Source: Deltaproteobacteria bacterium (lineage in GTDB: Bacteria > Myxococcota_A > UBA796 > GCA-2862545). From it: a stretch of DNA of 64,000 nt. The translations under genes were made by a program, and so were the position numbers. The DNA lies in NCBI GenBank assembly GCA_016938035.1, contig JAFGVK010000097.1, positions 1-64,000 on the forward strand, in the 5' to 3' direction. The stretch's first letter is position 1. Each line of letters begins with the position of its first letter. The notes beneath the pieces are model-generated. The model was not told the DNA's origin. It ran no database searches and saw only the letters and a list, made by a program, of their open reading frames with translations. Below, piece by piece: positions 42,312-50,541 of this stretch.

Positions 42312-42340
42312 TTGCCCGTGAGAATTGCTCGTGATACGGC
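42312..42340 (+). promoter_or_regulatory. Promoter candidate for the PPIase-surA-pdxA operon
   Basis: TTGCCC (42312-42317), 17 bp, then TACGGC (42335-42340), ending 48 bp before the ATG at 42389. The -35 and spacing match other promoter candidates in the window; the -10 is poor at its last position. Confidence 0.45.
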
Positions 42341-42388
42341 GCCCCACCTCGGCCCCCTGCGGGCCGCGAAACACCACGGAGCAAGACG

Positions 42389-43396
42389 ATGCACAAGCCC
42401 CTCTTCCTCGCCGCGGCCCTCGCCCTCGCGGGCTGCGCGCAGCCCCCCGCGGAGCAGACGACCACCACCGCCGCCCAGACGGCTCCCGCCGTGGACATCG
42501 GCGAGGTGATCGCCACCGTGGGAGACATCCAGGTGGGCTCTAAGGAGTTCCAGATGGCGGCGGCCCGCCACACCCCCGCCGACGGGAAGGAGCTCACCCT
42601 CGCCGAGAAGCAGGAGATCCTCGACCAGCTGGTGGTGGAGAAGATGCTCTACCTCGAGGCGCGCAAGAAGGGCATCGACCGGGACCCCAAGGTGCAGAAG
42701 GTGATGATGAACACCCTGCTCCGCCAGGAGGTCTACTCCACGGTGCGCAACTCCGACTTCTCGCAGGAGGAGCTCCGCGCCTATTTCGACGCCCACCAGG
42801 ACGACTTCGTGGTCCCCGAGAAGGTCCAGATCAAGCGCATTTTCATCAAGGCCGGCGAGGCCCGCACCGCCGACGAGGCCGAGGCCCTCGCCACGGAGAT
42901 CAGGGGCAAGGTGGTGGCGGACCAGAGCACCTTCAAGGAGCTGGCGACCAAGCACTCCGAGGACCCCTACAGGCGCCGCGGGGGCGACTTGGGCTTCGTG
43001 GCCAAGGACGGGAAGCCCGGCGTGGACCAGGCGGTGGTGGACAAGGCCTTCGGCCTGGAGGTGAACCAGGTCTCCGAGGTCTTCGAGGCGGACGGCGGCT
43101 ACAACGTGGTGCTGGTCGCCAACCGCCGCGAGCGGGTGGAGCGCACCTTCGAGCAGATGAAGGGCAGCGTGCTCCGCAAGGTGAAGAGCGACAAGTACAA
43201 GGACCTCTATGACGGCTACGTGGCCGGGATCCGCGACGGCTACAAGGTGTCCGTCGACGAGAACACCCTCGGCGCCGTGGAGATCGAGCAGGCCCGCCGC
43301 CTCACCCCCCACCCGATGGGCATGCGCCCCGGCGCAGACGACGAGGAGCCTGAGGGCGCGGAGCCTGGCGAGGCGATGCCTGGTGAGGACGAGTGA
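42389..43396 (+). CDS. Parvulin-type peptidyl-prolyl isomerase lipoprotein
   Basis: A 335-residue lipoprotein with signal peptide ending ALALAGC. A SurA/PrsA-like chaperone region spans about 35-135 (ATVGDIQVGSKEF, ILDQLVVEKMLYLEA). The rotamase domain spans about 145-245, with QIKRIFIKA, FKELATKHSEDPYRRRGGDLGFV and VSEVFEADGGYNVVLV. The tail is acidic and proline-rich. It is expected to help fold outer-membrane or secreted proteins in the periplasm. The stop overlaps the next gene as GTGA. First gene of an operon ending in pdxA. Confidence 0.93.
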   Translation: MHKPLFLAAALALAGCAQPPAEQTTTTAAQTAPAVDIGEVIATVGDIQVGSKEFQMAAARHTPADGKELTLAEKQEILDQLVVEKMLYLEARKKGIDRDPKVQKVMMNTLLRQEVYSTVRNSDFSQEELRAYFDAHQDDFVVPEKVQIKRIFIKAGEARTADEAEALATEIRGKVVADQSTFKELATKHSEDPYRRRGGDLGFVAKDGKPGVDQAVVDKAFGLEVNQVSEVFEADGGYNVVLVANRRERVERTFEQMKGSVLRKVKSDKYKDLYDGYVAGIRDGYKVSVDENTLGAVEIEQARRLTPHPMGMRPGADDEEPEGAEPGEAMPGEDE

Positions 43397-44334
43397 GCGC
43401 ACTGCTCCTGATCGCCTCCCTGCTCGCCCCCGCTCAGGGGGCGGTGGTGGACCGGGTGGCGGCGGTGGTGAACGATGAGGTCATCGCCCTGTCCGAGGTC
43501 TACGATCTCGGCGCGCCCTACATCCAGCAGAAGTGCGGGCTGGCCCCCAGCGACGGCTGCCGCCACGAGGCGGAGCTAGAGATCCTCGACAGCCTCATCC
43601 AGCGGGCCCTCATGGAGCAGGAGCTGGAGAAGCAGGGGATGGGCGTGTCTCAGGAGGACCGCGACCGCGCGGTGTCGTCGATCCTCAAGGACAACGGCTA
43701 CGCCAGGCCAGAGGACCTGCGGGCGGCGATCGAGGAGAGCGGGCTCACCTGGGACACCTACCTGGAGCAGATCAGCGAGCAGCTGCTCCAGATGAAGTTC
43801 GAGCAGCTCATCGCGTCGAGAGTGATGATCTCCGACGCCGAGGTGCTCGACCTGTACAAGCGCACCGCCCGCACCACCCAGGGCCCGCCCCTGGTGCAGG
43901 TGGAGGCCACGATCTGGCCGGCCGCGACCGACGCTCAGGAGGCCCTGGCGGACCAGGTCGCCCTGCTCCGAGCCCAGCTCGCCCTGATGCGCGACGGACA
44001 GCTGAGCTGGGAGCAGCTCCCCAGCGCCCTCCCCGGCTCGATGCAGCAGCCGATGGGCACCAAGGCGGTCCGCACCACCGATCTCGCCCCCGCGCTAGCC
44101 GGGGCGCTGGTGGACGTGCCGGTGGGCGGGATCACCGAGCCGGTGATGCTGAACGGGGCCCTGGTGCTCCTGCGGGTCAACGAGCGCAAGGACTCCGACG
44201 TGCTGCCCTTCGAGCAGGTCCAGGATCAGCTGCGGGAGCGGGTCCGGCAGGGCCGGATCGAGGAAGAGGTGGAGCAATGGTACCTTCGGGCCAAGCGTCA
44301 GGCTGCACTCAAGATCGTCCTCGACGGGGCATGA
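43393..44334 (+). CDS. SurA-like periplasmic chaperone
   Basis: A 313-residue exported protein. The signal peptide is very short (SALLLIASLLAPAQG), followed by the SurA N-terminal opening VVDRVAAVVNDEVIALSEV and helical region (DSLIQRALMEQELEKQG, TWDTYLEQISEQLLQMKFEQLIASRV in parts). Only one rotamase-like domain follows, and it lacks a clear parvulin signature, so it is chiefly a chaperone. It sits between a PPIase lipoprotein and pdxA, the same SurA-PdxA neighbourhood known from E. coli. It is joined by GTGA upstream and ATGA downstream. Confidence 0.85.
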   Translation: MSALLLIASLLAPAQGAVVDRVAAVVNDEVIALSEVYDLGAPYIQQKCGLAPSDGCRHEAELEILDSLIQRALMEQELEKQGMGVSQEDRDRAVSSILKDNGYARPEDLRAAIEESGLTWDTYLEQISEQLLQMKFEQLIASRVMISDAEVLDLYKRTARTTQGPPLVQVEATIWPAATDAQEALADQVALLRAQLALMRDGQLSWEQLPSALPGSMQQPMGTKAVRTTDLAPALAGALVDVPVGGITEPVMLNGALVLLRVNERKDSDVLPFEQVQDQLRERVRQGRIEEEVEQWYLRAKRQAALKIVLDGA

Positions 44335-45272
44335 GCGGTCCCCTGCTCCTCACCCCCGGCGATCCGCTGGGGGTGGGCGCCGAGGTGACCTGCAAGGCGC
44401 TCCTGTCCCGGCGGGGAGGCGGGGTCGCGGTCGTTGGGGCATGGGCCCCTATGGCCGAGTGGGGTGAGCGCCTCGGGCTGCCCCTGCGGCGGGTCGAGGG
44501 ACTCCAGGCGCTGCCAGAGCGAGGCGTGGGGGTGATCGAGCCGCGAGGCGACGAGCCCGTCGAGGTGCGGTCCATCCGCTTCGCGGTCGAGGCCTGCCTG
44601 GGGGGCGACGCGGCGGGGCTGGTCACCGGGCCCATCCACAAGGCCAGGCTCGCGGCGCACGGCTTCCCCTACCCGGGCCACACCGACTTTCTCGGGCACC
44701 TCTGCGGCGTGGCCTCCCCGGTGATGGCCTTCACCGGTGGCTCGTTGAGGGTGGCGCTGGTCACGGTGCACCTGCCCCTGTCACGGGTCGCGGAGGCGGT
44801 GACGGTGGAGGCGGTGCTCCACACCCTCAGGGTGGCGCACCAAGCGCTCATCGATCAGGTGGGGATCCCCTCGCCCCGCTTGATCCTGTGCGGCCTCAAC
44901 CCCCACGCGGGGGACGACGGCCTGCTGGGGCGCGAGGAGCTAGAGGTCATCGGCCCCGCCGCAGCGCTGGCGCGGCGCGAGGGGATCAGCGTCCACGGGC
45001 CGGTGAGCGCGGAGGGCGCCTTCCTGGCCGCCAGGCGCGGTGAGGGCGACATGGTGGTGGCCATGTACCACGACCAGGGCCTCGCCCCGCTCAAGCTGGT
45101 GGACTTCGGGCGCTCGGTCAATTGGACGCTGGGCCTGCCGATCATCCGCACCTCGGTGGACCACGGCACCGCCGACGGCATCGCCGGTCAGGGGATCGCC
45201 GACCCCGCGTCGATGATCGCGGCCCTCGACTGGGCCGAGCACCTCACCCTGGGCGGCAGAGCGCGCGGCTGA
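44331..45272 (+). CDS. pdxA: 4-hydroxythreonine-4-phosphate dehydrogenase
   Basis: A 313-residue enzyme of pyridoxal 5'-phosphate synthesis (DXP-dependent route), oxidising 4-phosphohydroxy-L-threonine with NAD. Family motifs are LLTPGDPLGVGAEVT at the N-terminus, LVTGPIHKARL and GHTDFLGHL, the metal-binding histidines in GLNPHAGDDGLLGREE, and AMYHDQGLAPLK, and the closing IIRTSVDHGTADGIAG. Length is normal (about 330). ATG overlaps the SurA stop. Its 3' end overlaps the coding end of the convergent lipoprotein gene by 29 bp. Confidence 0.96.
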   Translation: MSGPLLLTPGDPLGVGAEVTCKALLSRRGGGVAVVGAWAPMAEWGERLGLPLRRVEGLQALPERGVGVIEPRGDEPVEVRSIRFAVEACLGGDAAGLVTGPIHKARLAAHGFPYPGHTDFLGHLCGVASPVMAFTGGSLRVALVTVHLPLSRVAEAVTVEAVLHTLRVAHQALIDQVGIPSPRLILCGLNPHAGDDGLLGREELEVIGPAAALARREGISVHGPVSAEGAFLAARRGEGDMVVAMYHDQGLAPLKLVDFGRSVNWTLGLPIIRTSVDHGTADGIAGQGIADPASMIAALDWAEHLTLGGRARG

Positions 45273-45741
45273 TGGAGGGGCAGTCCGGCAGGCCGTCCAC
45301 CCGGTCCCACACACCCGCGGAGCCGCCGCTGGCACACGTCGCGATCTGTCCGTCGCGGTCGTACAGATAGACCCACCAGCCCACCGCGTCGTCACAGCTC
45401 ATGGCGGTGGTCGCCCCGGTCTGGAACGCGCGCCAGTCCCCCACCTGGTCCAGCTCCAGCGCCAGCAGGTCCGAGCTGCCGTCGGCCGCCGCGGCGACGG
45501 AGCGCAGGGGGTGCTCCTCGATCCACTGGCCGTCCACGGTCCAGAGCAGCGCACCGCCCCCGGTCCATGCGCTGGCGCTGACCTCTATCGACCAGCGCTC
45601 GCGTCCCGGGTCACAGCGCACCTGCACGCAGCGCAGCGCTGGTGGGTCGGTGACCACGTCCTCACCCACCAGGGGGCCGGGGGCGAGCTCGGCGCAGCCC
45701 GACAGGGACGCCCACACCACCGGGGCGATCATCCACCTCAT
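45244..45741 (-). CDS. Small lipoprotein, function unknown
   Basis: A 165-residue lipoprotein. ATG at 45741 has GGAGG upstream and gives a signal peptide ending SLSGC. The mature protein is Trp- and Cys-rich (WTGGGALLWTVDGQWIEEHP, MSCDDAVGWWVYLYDRDGQ in parts) and ends in RALCRPG, probably a compact beta domain with disulfides. No family recognised. Its last 29 bp overlap pdxA on the other strand. Confidence 0.75.
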   Translation of the reverse strand: MRWMIAPVVWASLSGCAELAPGPLVGEDVVTDPPALRCVQVRCDPGRERWSIEVSASAWTGGGALLWTVDGQWIEEHPLRSVAAAADGSSDLLALELDQVGDWRAFQTGATTAMSCDDAVGWWVYLYDRDGQIATCASGGSAGVWDRVDGLPDCPSISRALCRPG

Positions 45742-46205
45742 ACCACCTCCGCGATGGGGAGAGCGCACAGTCTACCCCGGCTTCACGCTCTGGGCCCGTC
45801 GGGAACGGCCCTGCCATCGCGAGACACCCCAAGGCGCTGCGCGCGCCGCCCCGGCGCCCTGCCCATCTGCCACCGCAGACCACCGGCACAGGGGCCAGGT
45901 GCGGGCGCGCGCCCACCGGATCCCGCGGCGTGGTCGATAGCCACGGCGCCGCGCAGCGCGAACGGGGAGGGACCTTCCACGCCGCGGAGACCGAGAACCC
46001 GCAGGGAAGCCCGCACCACGAGAGGTAGACGGGAGCGAGGCGGCAGGGCGCCGGCGGAGCCCTCGCTCACGTCCGAGGGTGCGTCTCCTCCTGCCGCCGT
46101 GGAGGTCCGAGCCTGCCGCCCATAGGCCGAGGCCCGAGACGAGCCGCGCAAAAAAAAACCGCGGATCCTTCGATCCGCGGTGCCCTACGAGAGGTGGGGC
46201 TCAGC
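45742..46205. other. Gene-free region with one terminator
   Basis: About 460 bp between two minus-strand lipoprotein genes. The only clear feature is the intrinsic terminator at 46150-46180. Open frames here lack ribosome binding sites and known motifs, and I see no family A or B repeat. Confidence 0.65.
46150..46180 (-). terminator. Intrinsic terminator of the paralogous lipoprotein gene
   Basis: On the minus strand CCGCGGATC-GAAG-GATCCGCGG is followed by nine T. It is a perfect 9-bp stem with a 4-base loop, 26 bp past the stop at 46206. It is the only textbook Rho-independent terminator I found in the window. Confidence 0.95.
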
Positions 46206-46745
46206 CTACTCCGCCGGAGGGTTCCAGTTCAGGCAGCCGTCGGCGTCGTAGATGCTGACGTCGGAGCCCCACACGGCGCAGTCGGCCTTGTTCATCTCCG
46301 CGTCGTAGACGGTGAGCTCGAACATCATCAGGTCGTGCATGTCGCAGGTGAACAGGGAATTGGTGTCCGAGACCTGCGCCGCGTAGTCGCTGGTGATGAC
46401 CAGGTTGCGCTCGATCTCGTCCCAGCAGTGCTCGTGATCCGCGTCGGCCTCGCCGCTGTTCACGGAGACCAGGGTGTGCTCCTCGTGCCAGGGGCTGGCG
46501 GTGTTCTGGTCCACCTTCACGTCGGCCGCGCCGGTCATGCCCTGGGTGGTCGCCCAGTAGTCCCACCCGGCGGTGTCGTCACACGAGAAGTCGATGTTCA
46601 TGATCAGCGTCTCGACGCCAGTGCAGTCCTCGACGTTGGTGTCGCTGGTGTCGCTGGTGTCGCTGGTGTCCTCGGACTCGGGATCGCAGCCCGCGAGGGC
46701 GAGGGTGCTAACAGCGGCCAAAACCACAAACTTGAAAGCCTTCAT
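46206..46745 (-). CDS. Small Cys-rich lipoprotein, paralogue 1
   Basis: A 179-residue lipoprotein. ATG at 46745 has GAGGAGAC upstream. The signal peptide ends TLALAGC, followed by a Ser-Asp-Thr run from a 9-bp repeat. The mature part shares long identical stretches with the gene at 46917: GVETLIMNIDFSC, VDQNTASPWHEEHTLVSVN, CWDEIER, CAVWGSDVSIYD and GCLNWN. Conserved Cys positions suggest disulfides. No known family is recognised. It has its own promoter and a strong terminator, so it is a monocistronic, probably well-expressed surface protein. It arose by tandem duplication. Confidence 0.85.
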   Translation of the reverse strand: MKAFKFVVLAAVSTLALAGCDPESEDTSDTSDTSDTNVEDCTGVETLIMNIDFSCDDTAGWDYWATTQGMTGAADVKVDQNTASPWHEEHTLVSVNSGEADADHEHCWDEIERNLVITSDYAAQVSDTNSLFTCDMHDLMMFELTVYDAEMNKADCAVWGSDVSIYDADGCLNWNPPAE

Positions 46746-46786
46746 GATGTCTCCTCTCTTGGTGTACGGGTGCACACGGCGCCTTG

Positions 46787-46815
46787 CAGATAGCGCGACC
46801 CGGCGCAGCATGCAA
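46787..46815 (-). promoter_or_regulatory. Promoter of lipoprotein paralogue 1
   Basis: On the minus strand TTGCAT (46810-46815), 17 bp, TATCTG (46787-46792), about 41 bp upstream of the ATG. The same arrangement occurs upstream of paralogue 2 at the equivalent place. Confidence 0.7.
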
Positions 46816-46916
46816 GAGGGCCACGGCGCATACCGCGACCCGGGGAATGCGGACTCGTCCTAGCGGAAGCGCGACCTCATCGCCCCCTGGTGAGGGCGAC
46901 GGCGTCGCGGACCGGC

Positions 46917-47441
46917 CTAGCCGTTCCAGTTCAGGCAGCCGTTCCCGTCGTAGATGCTCACATCCGAGCCCCACACGGCGCAGTCAGACTTGTGCATCTC
47001 CACGTCGTAGACGGTGAGCATGAACATCATCAGGTTCTCCATGTCGCACTGGAACAGGGAATTGCTGTCCGCGACCTGCGCCTGGTAGTCGCTGGTGATG
47101 CTCAGGGTGCGCTCGATCTCGTCCCAACAGACCTCGTGGTTCGCGTCCGCGTTGCCGCTGTTCACGGAGACCAGGGTGTGCTCCTCATGCCAGGGGGACG
47201 CGGTGTTCTGGTCCACGGCCACGTCAGCCGCGCCGACCCACCCGTCGGTGGCCGCCCAGTAGTCCCACCCGGAGCCACCGCACGAGAAGTCGATGTTCAT
47301 GATGAGGGTCTCAACACCGGAGCAGTCATCGCCGATGTTGCCCGTCTCGAGGCCGGTGCCGGTGTCGGAGATCACCCCGTCGCACCCGGCGAGGGAGAGC
47401 GCGCCAAGGGCTGCGACCACCACAAACTTGAAAACCTTCAT
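46917..47441 (-). CDS. Small Cys-rich lipoprotein, paralogue 2
   Basis: A 174-residue lipoprotein, tandem paralogue of the gene at 46206. The signal peptide MKVFKFVVVAALGALSLAGC is followed by a Gly/Thr/Asp linker in place of the SDT run, then the shared core (GVETLIMNIDFSC, NTASPWHEEHTLVSVNSG, VCWDEIERTLSITSDY, CAVWGSDVSIYDGNGCLNWN in parts). The core is more conserved than the linker, as expected for two functional copies. ATG at 47441 after GAGGAGAC. Function unknown. Confidence 0.85.
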   Translation of the reverse strand: MKVFKFVVVAALGALSLAGCDGVISDTGTGLETGNIGDDCSGVETLIMNIDFSCGGSGWDYWAATDGWVGAADVAVDQNTASPWHEEHTLVSVNSGNADANHEVCWDEIERTLSITSDYQAQVADSNSLFQCDMENLMMFMLTVYDVEMHKSDCAVWGSDVSIYDGNGCLNWNG

Positions 47442-47478
47442 GTCGTCTCCTCATCGTGCAGTTGTGTGCACACCCCGC

Positions 47479-47507
47479 AGCGTAGCCCAGCCTCACGCGG
47501 CCCGCAA
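47479..47507 (-). promoter_or_regulatory. Promoter of lipoprotein paralogue 2, overlapping an inverted repeat
   Basis: On the minus strand TTGCGG (47502-47507), 17 bp, TACGCT (47479-47484). The -35 sits partly in one arm of a perfect 9-bp inverted repeat, GCGGCCCGC (47497-47505) and GCGGGCCGC (47516-47524). That repeat could also act as the transcript end for hflX. Confidence 0.6.
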
Positions 47508-47561
47508 GGGCAAACGCGGGCCGCGCCTCCGGCCGAAAAGCACGCTAAGCGAGGGAATAAA

Positions 47562-49223
47562 TCACAGAGTCGGGGCTGCCTCGTCGCTCTCCGCACGAGC
47601 CTGGAGGAACAGGGTGCGCTCGATGTGGTCGAGCAGCGCCTGGGTGCCCTCTCCGGTGAGGGCCGAGACCGCCACCCCACCATAGGTCCGGAGGATCGCC
47701 TCTAGCTCCTCTGGGGCGACCCGATCCGCCTTGTTCCACACCAGCACCACCGGGGTCTCCTCCAGGCCCAGGTCCTTGAGCACGCCCTCGACGGAGGCCT
47801 TGTGGTGCTCGCGCTCTATGTCCGAGGCGTCCATGACGTGGAGCATCAGGTTGGCCTCGTCCAGCTCCTCCAGGGTGGCCCGGAAGGCCTGAACCAGGGT
47901 CTTGGGCAGGTCCTCGATGAAGCCGACGGTGTCGGTGAGGATGATCTCGCGGGCCGCGGGGAACCGGAAGCGGCGCGAGGTGGGGTCGAGGGTCGCGAAG
48001 AGCGCGTCCGCAGCGAGCACCTCGGAGCGGGTGAGGCGGTTGAGGAGGGTGCTCTTGCCGGCGTTGGTGTACCCGACGATCGACACCTGCGGCAGGCCCA
48101 TGCGGATCCGCCTGCTCCTGCGGAGGGCGCGGTGCTTGGCGAGCTGCCCCAGCTCCCGCTCCACCCGGAGCACCCGCTCGTCCGCCCTGCGCCGGTTGAT
48201 CTCCAGCTTGGTCTCGCCCGGTCCCCTCCCGCCGATCCCGCCGGTCAGGCGGGACATGGCGGTGGGCATCAGCGCGAGGCGGGGCATGGCGTAGCGGAGC
48301 TGGGCGAGCTCCACCTGCAGCTTGCCCTCCCGCGACTGGGCGTGCTGGGCGAAGATGTCCAAGATCAGCTGCGTCCGGTCCAGCACCTTGAGCTCGGTGA
48401 CCGTGGCGATATTCCGAAGCTGAGAGGGCGACAGCTCCCGGTCGAACAGGAGCACCTCCGCGCCCTGGTGCATCGACTGGAGGAGCAGCGTCTGGAGGGT
48501 CCCCTGCCCCACACAGGTCTTCCCGTCGAGCTTGTCGCGGCGGTGCAGCACAGAGTCCACCACCCTCAGACCGGCGGTGTCGGCGAGGCGCTCCAGCTCA
48601 GCGAGCGACCTGCGGGCCTTCCGCGGGTTGCGGAGCGTGATGCCCACTAGGATCGCCCCCTCCGCCCCGGCGATCTCTTGCAGGCGGGGGCTGCGCGCGA
48701 ACTGCGTCTCCAGGTCCGCGATGAACAGCCCCCAGTCCGCGGGGAGCGCCTCGACGCTCTCGGCGTCGGACACGCGCCACATGGCCCCGCTGGGCTCGGG
48801 CGGAAGCAGGGCGGCGTACTGGACCGGCCCAGGCAGACCGTCGTCGAGCACCCGCACCGTGAGCACCGCGTCCAGCCGGAGCAGCGAGAGATCGGTGAGG
48901 TCGTCCTCGGTCAGGCCCTCACCCCGCAGAGAGGTGTGGACTAGGCGCACCCCCCTCAGGCGCCCCTCACCCGCCCTGCGGGCGCCCAGATCGGGGATGA
49001 ACACCCGCTGCGCGTCACCGACAATGACCTTGTCGATGTCGCCCCGGCGGTTGATGAGGACCCCAATCCGCCGGTTGAGCTCCCTGCTGATCTCGGTGAG
49101 GCTCCGAGCGAGGGGTCTGGTGAGAAAGTCCTCCGCCGCGACGCTACGATCGTAGAGCGCGAGGAGGGCCTTGGACTGTGCGGGCGCGAGGCCCTGGATC
49201 TTGCCAAAAAGCTGATTTGCCAT
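47562..49223 (-). CDS. hflX: GTPase HflX, ribosome-splitting factor
   Basis: A 553-residue GTPase that in known bacteria splits stalled or hibernating ribosomes, notably after heat stress. It has an N-terminal extension of about 190 residues before the HflX domain (LADTAGLRVVDSVLHRRDKLDGKTCVGQG in part, then the helical TGGIGGRGPGETKLEINRR). The G domain follows with G1 GYTNAGKST, G3 DTVGFI and G4 NKAD. The extended N-terminus exceeds the E. coli protein (426 residues) but is seen in other HflX lineages. It is a solo gene, downstream of the flotillin operon by about 55 bp. Confidence 0.95.
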   Translation of the reverse strand: MANQLFGKIQGLAPAQSKALLALYDRSVAAEDFLTRPLARSLTEISRELNRRIGVLINRRGDIDKVIVGDAQRVFIPDLGARRAGEGRLRGVRLVHTSLRGEGLTEDDLTDLSLLRLDAVLTVRVLDDGLPGPVQYAALLPPEPSGAMWRVSDAESVEALPADWGLFIADLETQFARSPRLQEIAGAEGAILVGITLRNPRKARRSLAELERLADTAGLRVVDSVLHRRDKLDGKTCVGQGTLQTLLLQSMHQGAEVLLFDRELSPSQLRNIATVTELKVLDRTQLILDIFAQHAQSREGKLQVELAQLRYAMPRLALMPTAMSRLTGGIGGRGPGETKLEINRRRADERVLRVERELGQLAKHRALRRSRRIRMGLPQVSIVGYTNAGKSTLLNRLTRSEVLAADALFATLDPTSRRFRFPAAREIILTDTVGFIEDLPKTLVQAFRATLEELDEANLMLHVMDASDIEREHHKASVEGVLKDLGLEETPVVLVWNKADRVAPEELEAILRTYGGVAVSALTGEGTQALLDHIERTLFLQARAESDEAAPTL

Positions 49224-49278
49224 GGGGGTCCAGCTAACCTGAGCGCCTGCCCCCGGCTCTGTCCAAGCTTCGCACCGA

Positions 49279-50541
49279 CTAGCGCTTGCGCGACTCCACC
49301 GCCTGCTCCAGCAGCTTGGGGAGGTCCACGCCCAGCGCCCCCTTCAGCTCCTCGACGACGCGGACTGCCTTGGCGGCGGCGGACCCCTCGCCGTCGGCCC
49401 CTGCCGAGGGGAGCATGGTGATCTGGTCGATCTTCACGTCGTCCAGGGTCGCCACCATCGAGTCCATGATCGTCTGGAGCTTCTGCATGAGGAAGATGTC
49501 CCGCGCGTTGGGGCCCGCGGCCTGCCAGACCGTGATCATCTCCTCCAGCACCCGCACCGTGGCCCTGCCGTCCTCTAGGATGCGGGCGGCGCGCCCCTGA
49601 GCTGCGGCAGTGTCCGCCTCCATCTGCGCGGCGGCGGGCTGGATCACGTCCGCCTCAAGCTGGAGCCTGGTCTTCTCGACCCGCGCCTGCTCCGCCTCCA
49701 TCGCGGACTCGGCCCTGGCGATCATCGCGTCGACCTTCCCCTTCTCCTCAGCAACGCGGGAGGCGGTGCGGGTCTTGGCGTCCTGGATGCGGCGGGTAGC
49801 CTCTGCGGTGACGATCTGCTGCTTGGCGTGGATCTCCTGGAGCCTGGCCCGCTCCCTGTTGGTCGCGTCCTGGATCATCGCCTTCGCCTTGGACTCTGCC
49901 TCGGCGATGCGGGACTTCTTGATGATCTCCGCTGAGCGCTTGCGGCCGATGGAGTTGAGGTAGCCGCGGTCATCGGCCACGTTCTGCACCTTCAAGGTGT
50001 CGAGCACCAAGCCGAGCTTGGCGAGATCGTGCTCGGCCTCCTCCAGCAGGTTCTCGGCGAAGGCGATCTTGTCCTCATTGACCTCCTCCGGCGTGAGGCG
50101 GGACAGCACGCCGCGGAGGGTGCCCTCGAGGACATCCTTGGCGATCTGCTTGACGTGCTCGCGGTCCTTGCCGAGGATGCGCTCCACCGCGTGGCCCAGC
50201 ACGGGCTCGTGGCCGGCGATCTTTACGTTGGCGACGCCCTGGATGTTGAGCGGGATGCCGCCCAGCGAGTAGGCGTTCTGCACGGTGACGTCGATGATGA
50301 TGTTGGTGAGGTCCAGGCGGTCCACCTTCTCCAGCAGCGGGGTGCGCCAAGCGCGGCCGCCCTTGACGATGCGGTAGCCCACCACCTGCCCCGACTCCAG
50401 CTTCCGGCGCTTCCCAGAGAAGATCAGCACCTCGTTGGGCTCGCAGATGTAGAGCAGGTTGCCGGCGAGGCCCAGGCTGGCCACCACCGCCGCGAGACCT
50501 ACGACGACGATGACGCCGAAAATCGCGAAGAGAATCTCCAT
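49279..50541 (-). CDS. Flotillin-like SPFH protein 2
   Basis: A 420-residue membrane protein with one N-terminal helix (about 3-28), then the SPFH/band-7 domain (YICEPNEVLIFSGKRRKL, VDRLDLTNIIIDVTVQNAYS, NIQGVANVKIAG, EEVNEDKIAFAENLLEEAEHDL in parts). A long Ala/Glu-rich coiled coil follows at about 200-330, then a C-terminal globular region. It belongs to the YqiK/FloT type that forms membrane microdomain scaffolds. ATG at 50541 shares a base with the previous TGA (TGATG); GTG at 50544 is also possible. It is paralogous to the gene upstream, and the two likely form hetero-oligomers. Confidence 0.92.
   Translation of the reverse strand: MEILFAIFGVIVVVGLAAVVASLGLAGNLLYICEPNEVLIFSGKRRKLESGQVVGYRIVKGGRAWRTPLLEKVDRLDLTNIIIDVTVQNAYSLGGIPLNIQGVANVKIAGHEPVLGHAVERILGKDREHVKQIAKDVLEGTLRGVLSRLTPEEVNEDKIAFAENLLEEAEHDLAKLGLVLDTLKVQNVADDRGYLNSIGRKRSAEIIKKSRIAEAESKAKAMIQDATNRERARLQEIHAKQQIVTAEATRRIQDAKTRTASRVAEEKGKVDAMIARAESAMEAEQARVEKTRLQLEADVIQPAAAQMEADTAAAQGRAARILEDGRATVRVLEEMITVWQAAGPNARDIFLMQKLQTIMDSMVATLDDVKIDQITMLPSAGADGEGSAAAKAVRVVEELKGALGVDLPKLLEQAVESRKR

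Noticed and set aside
45783-46151. 122-codon minus-strand frame between two lipoprotein genes
   Set aside because: No ribosome binding site, no domain, and its start lies against the terminator's T-tract.
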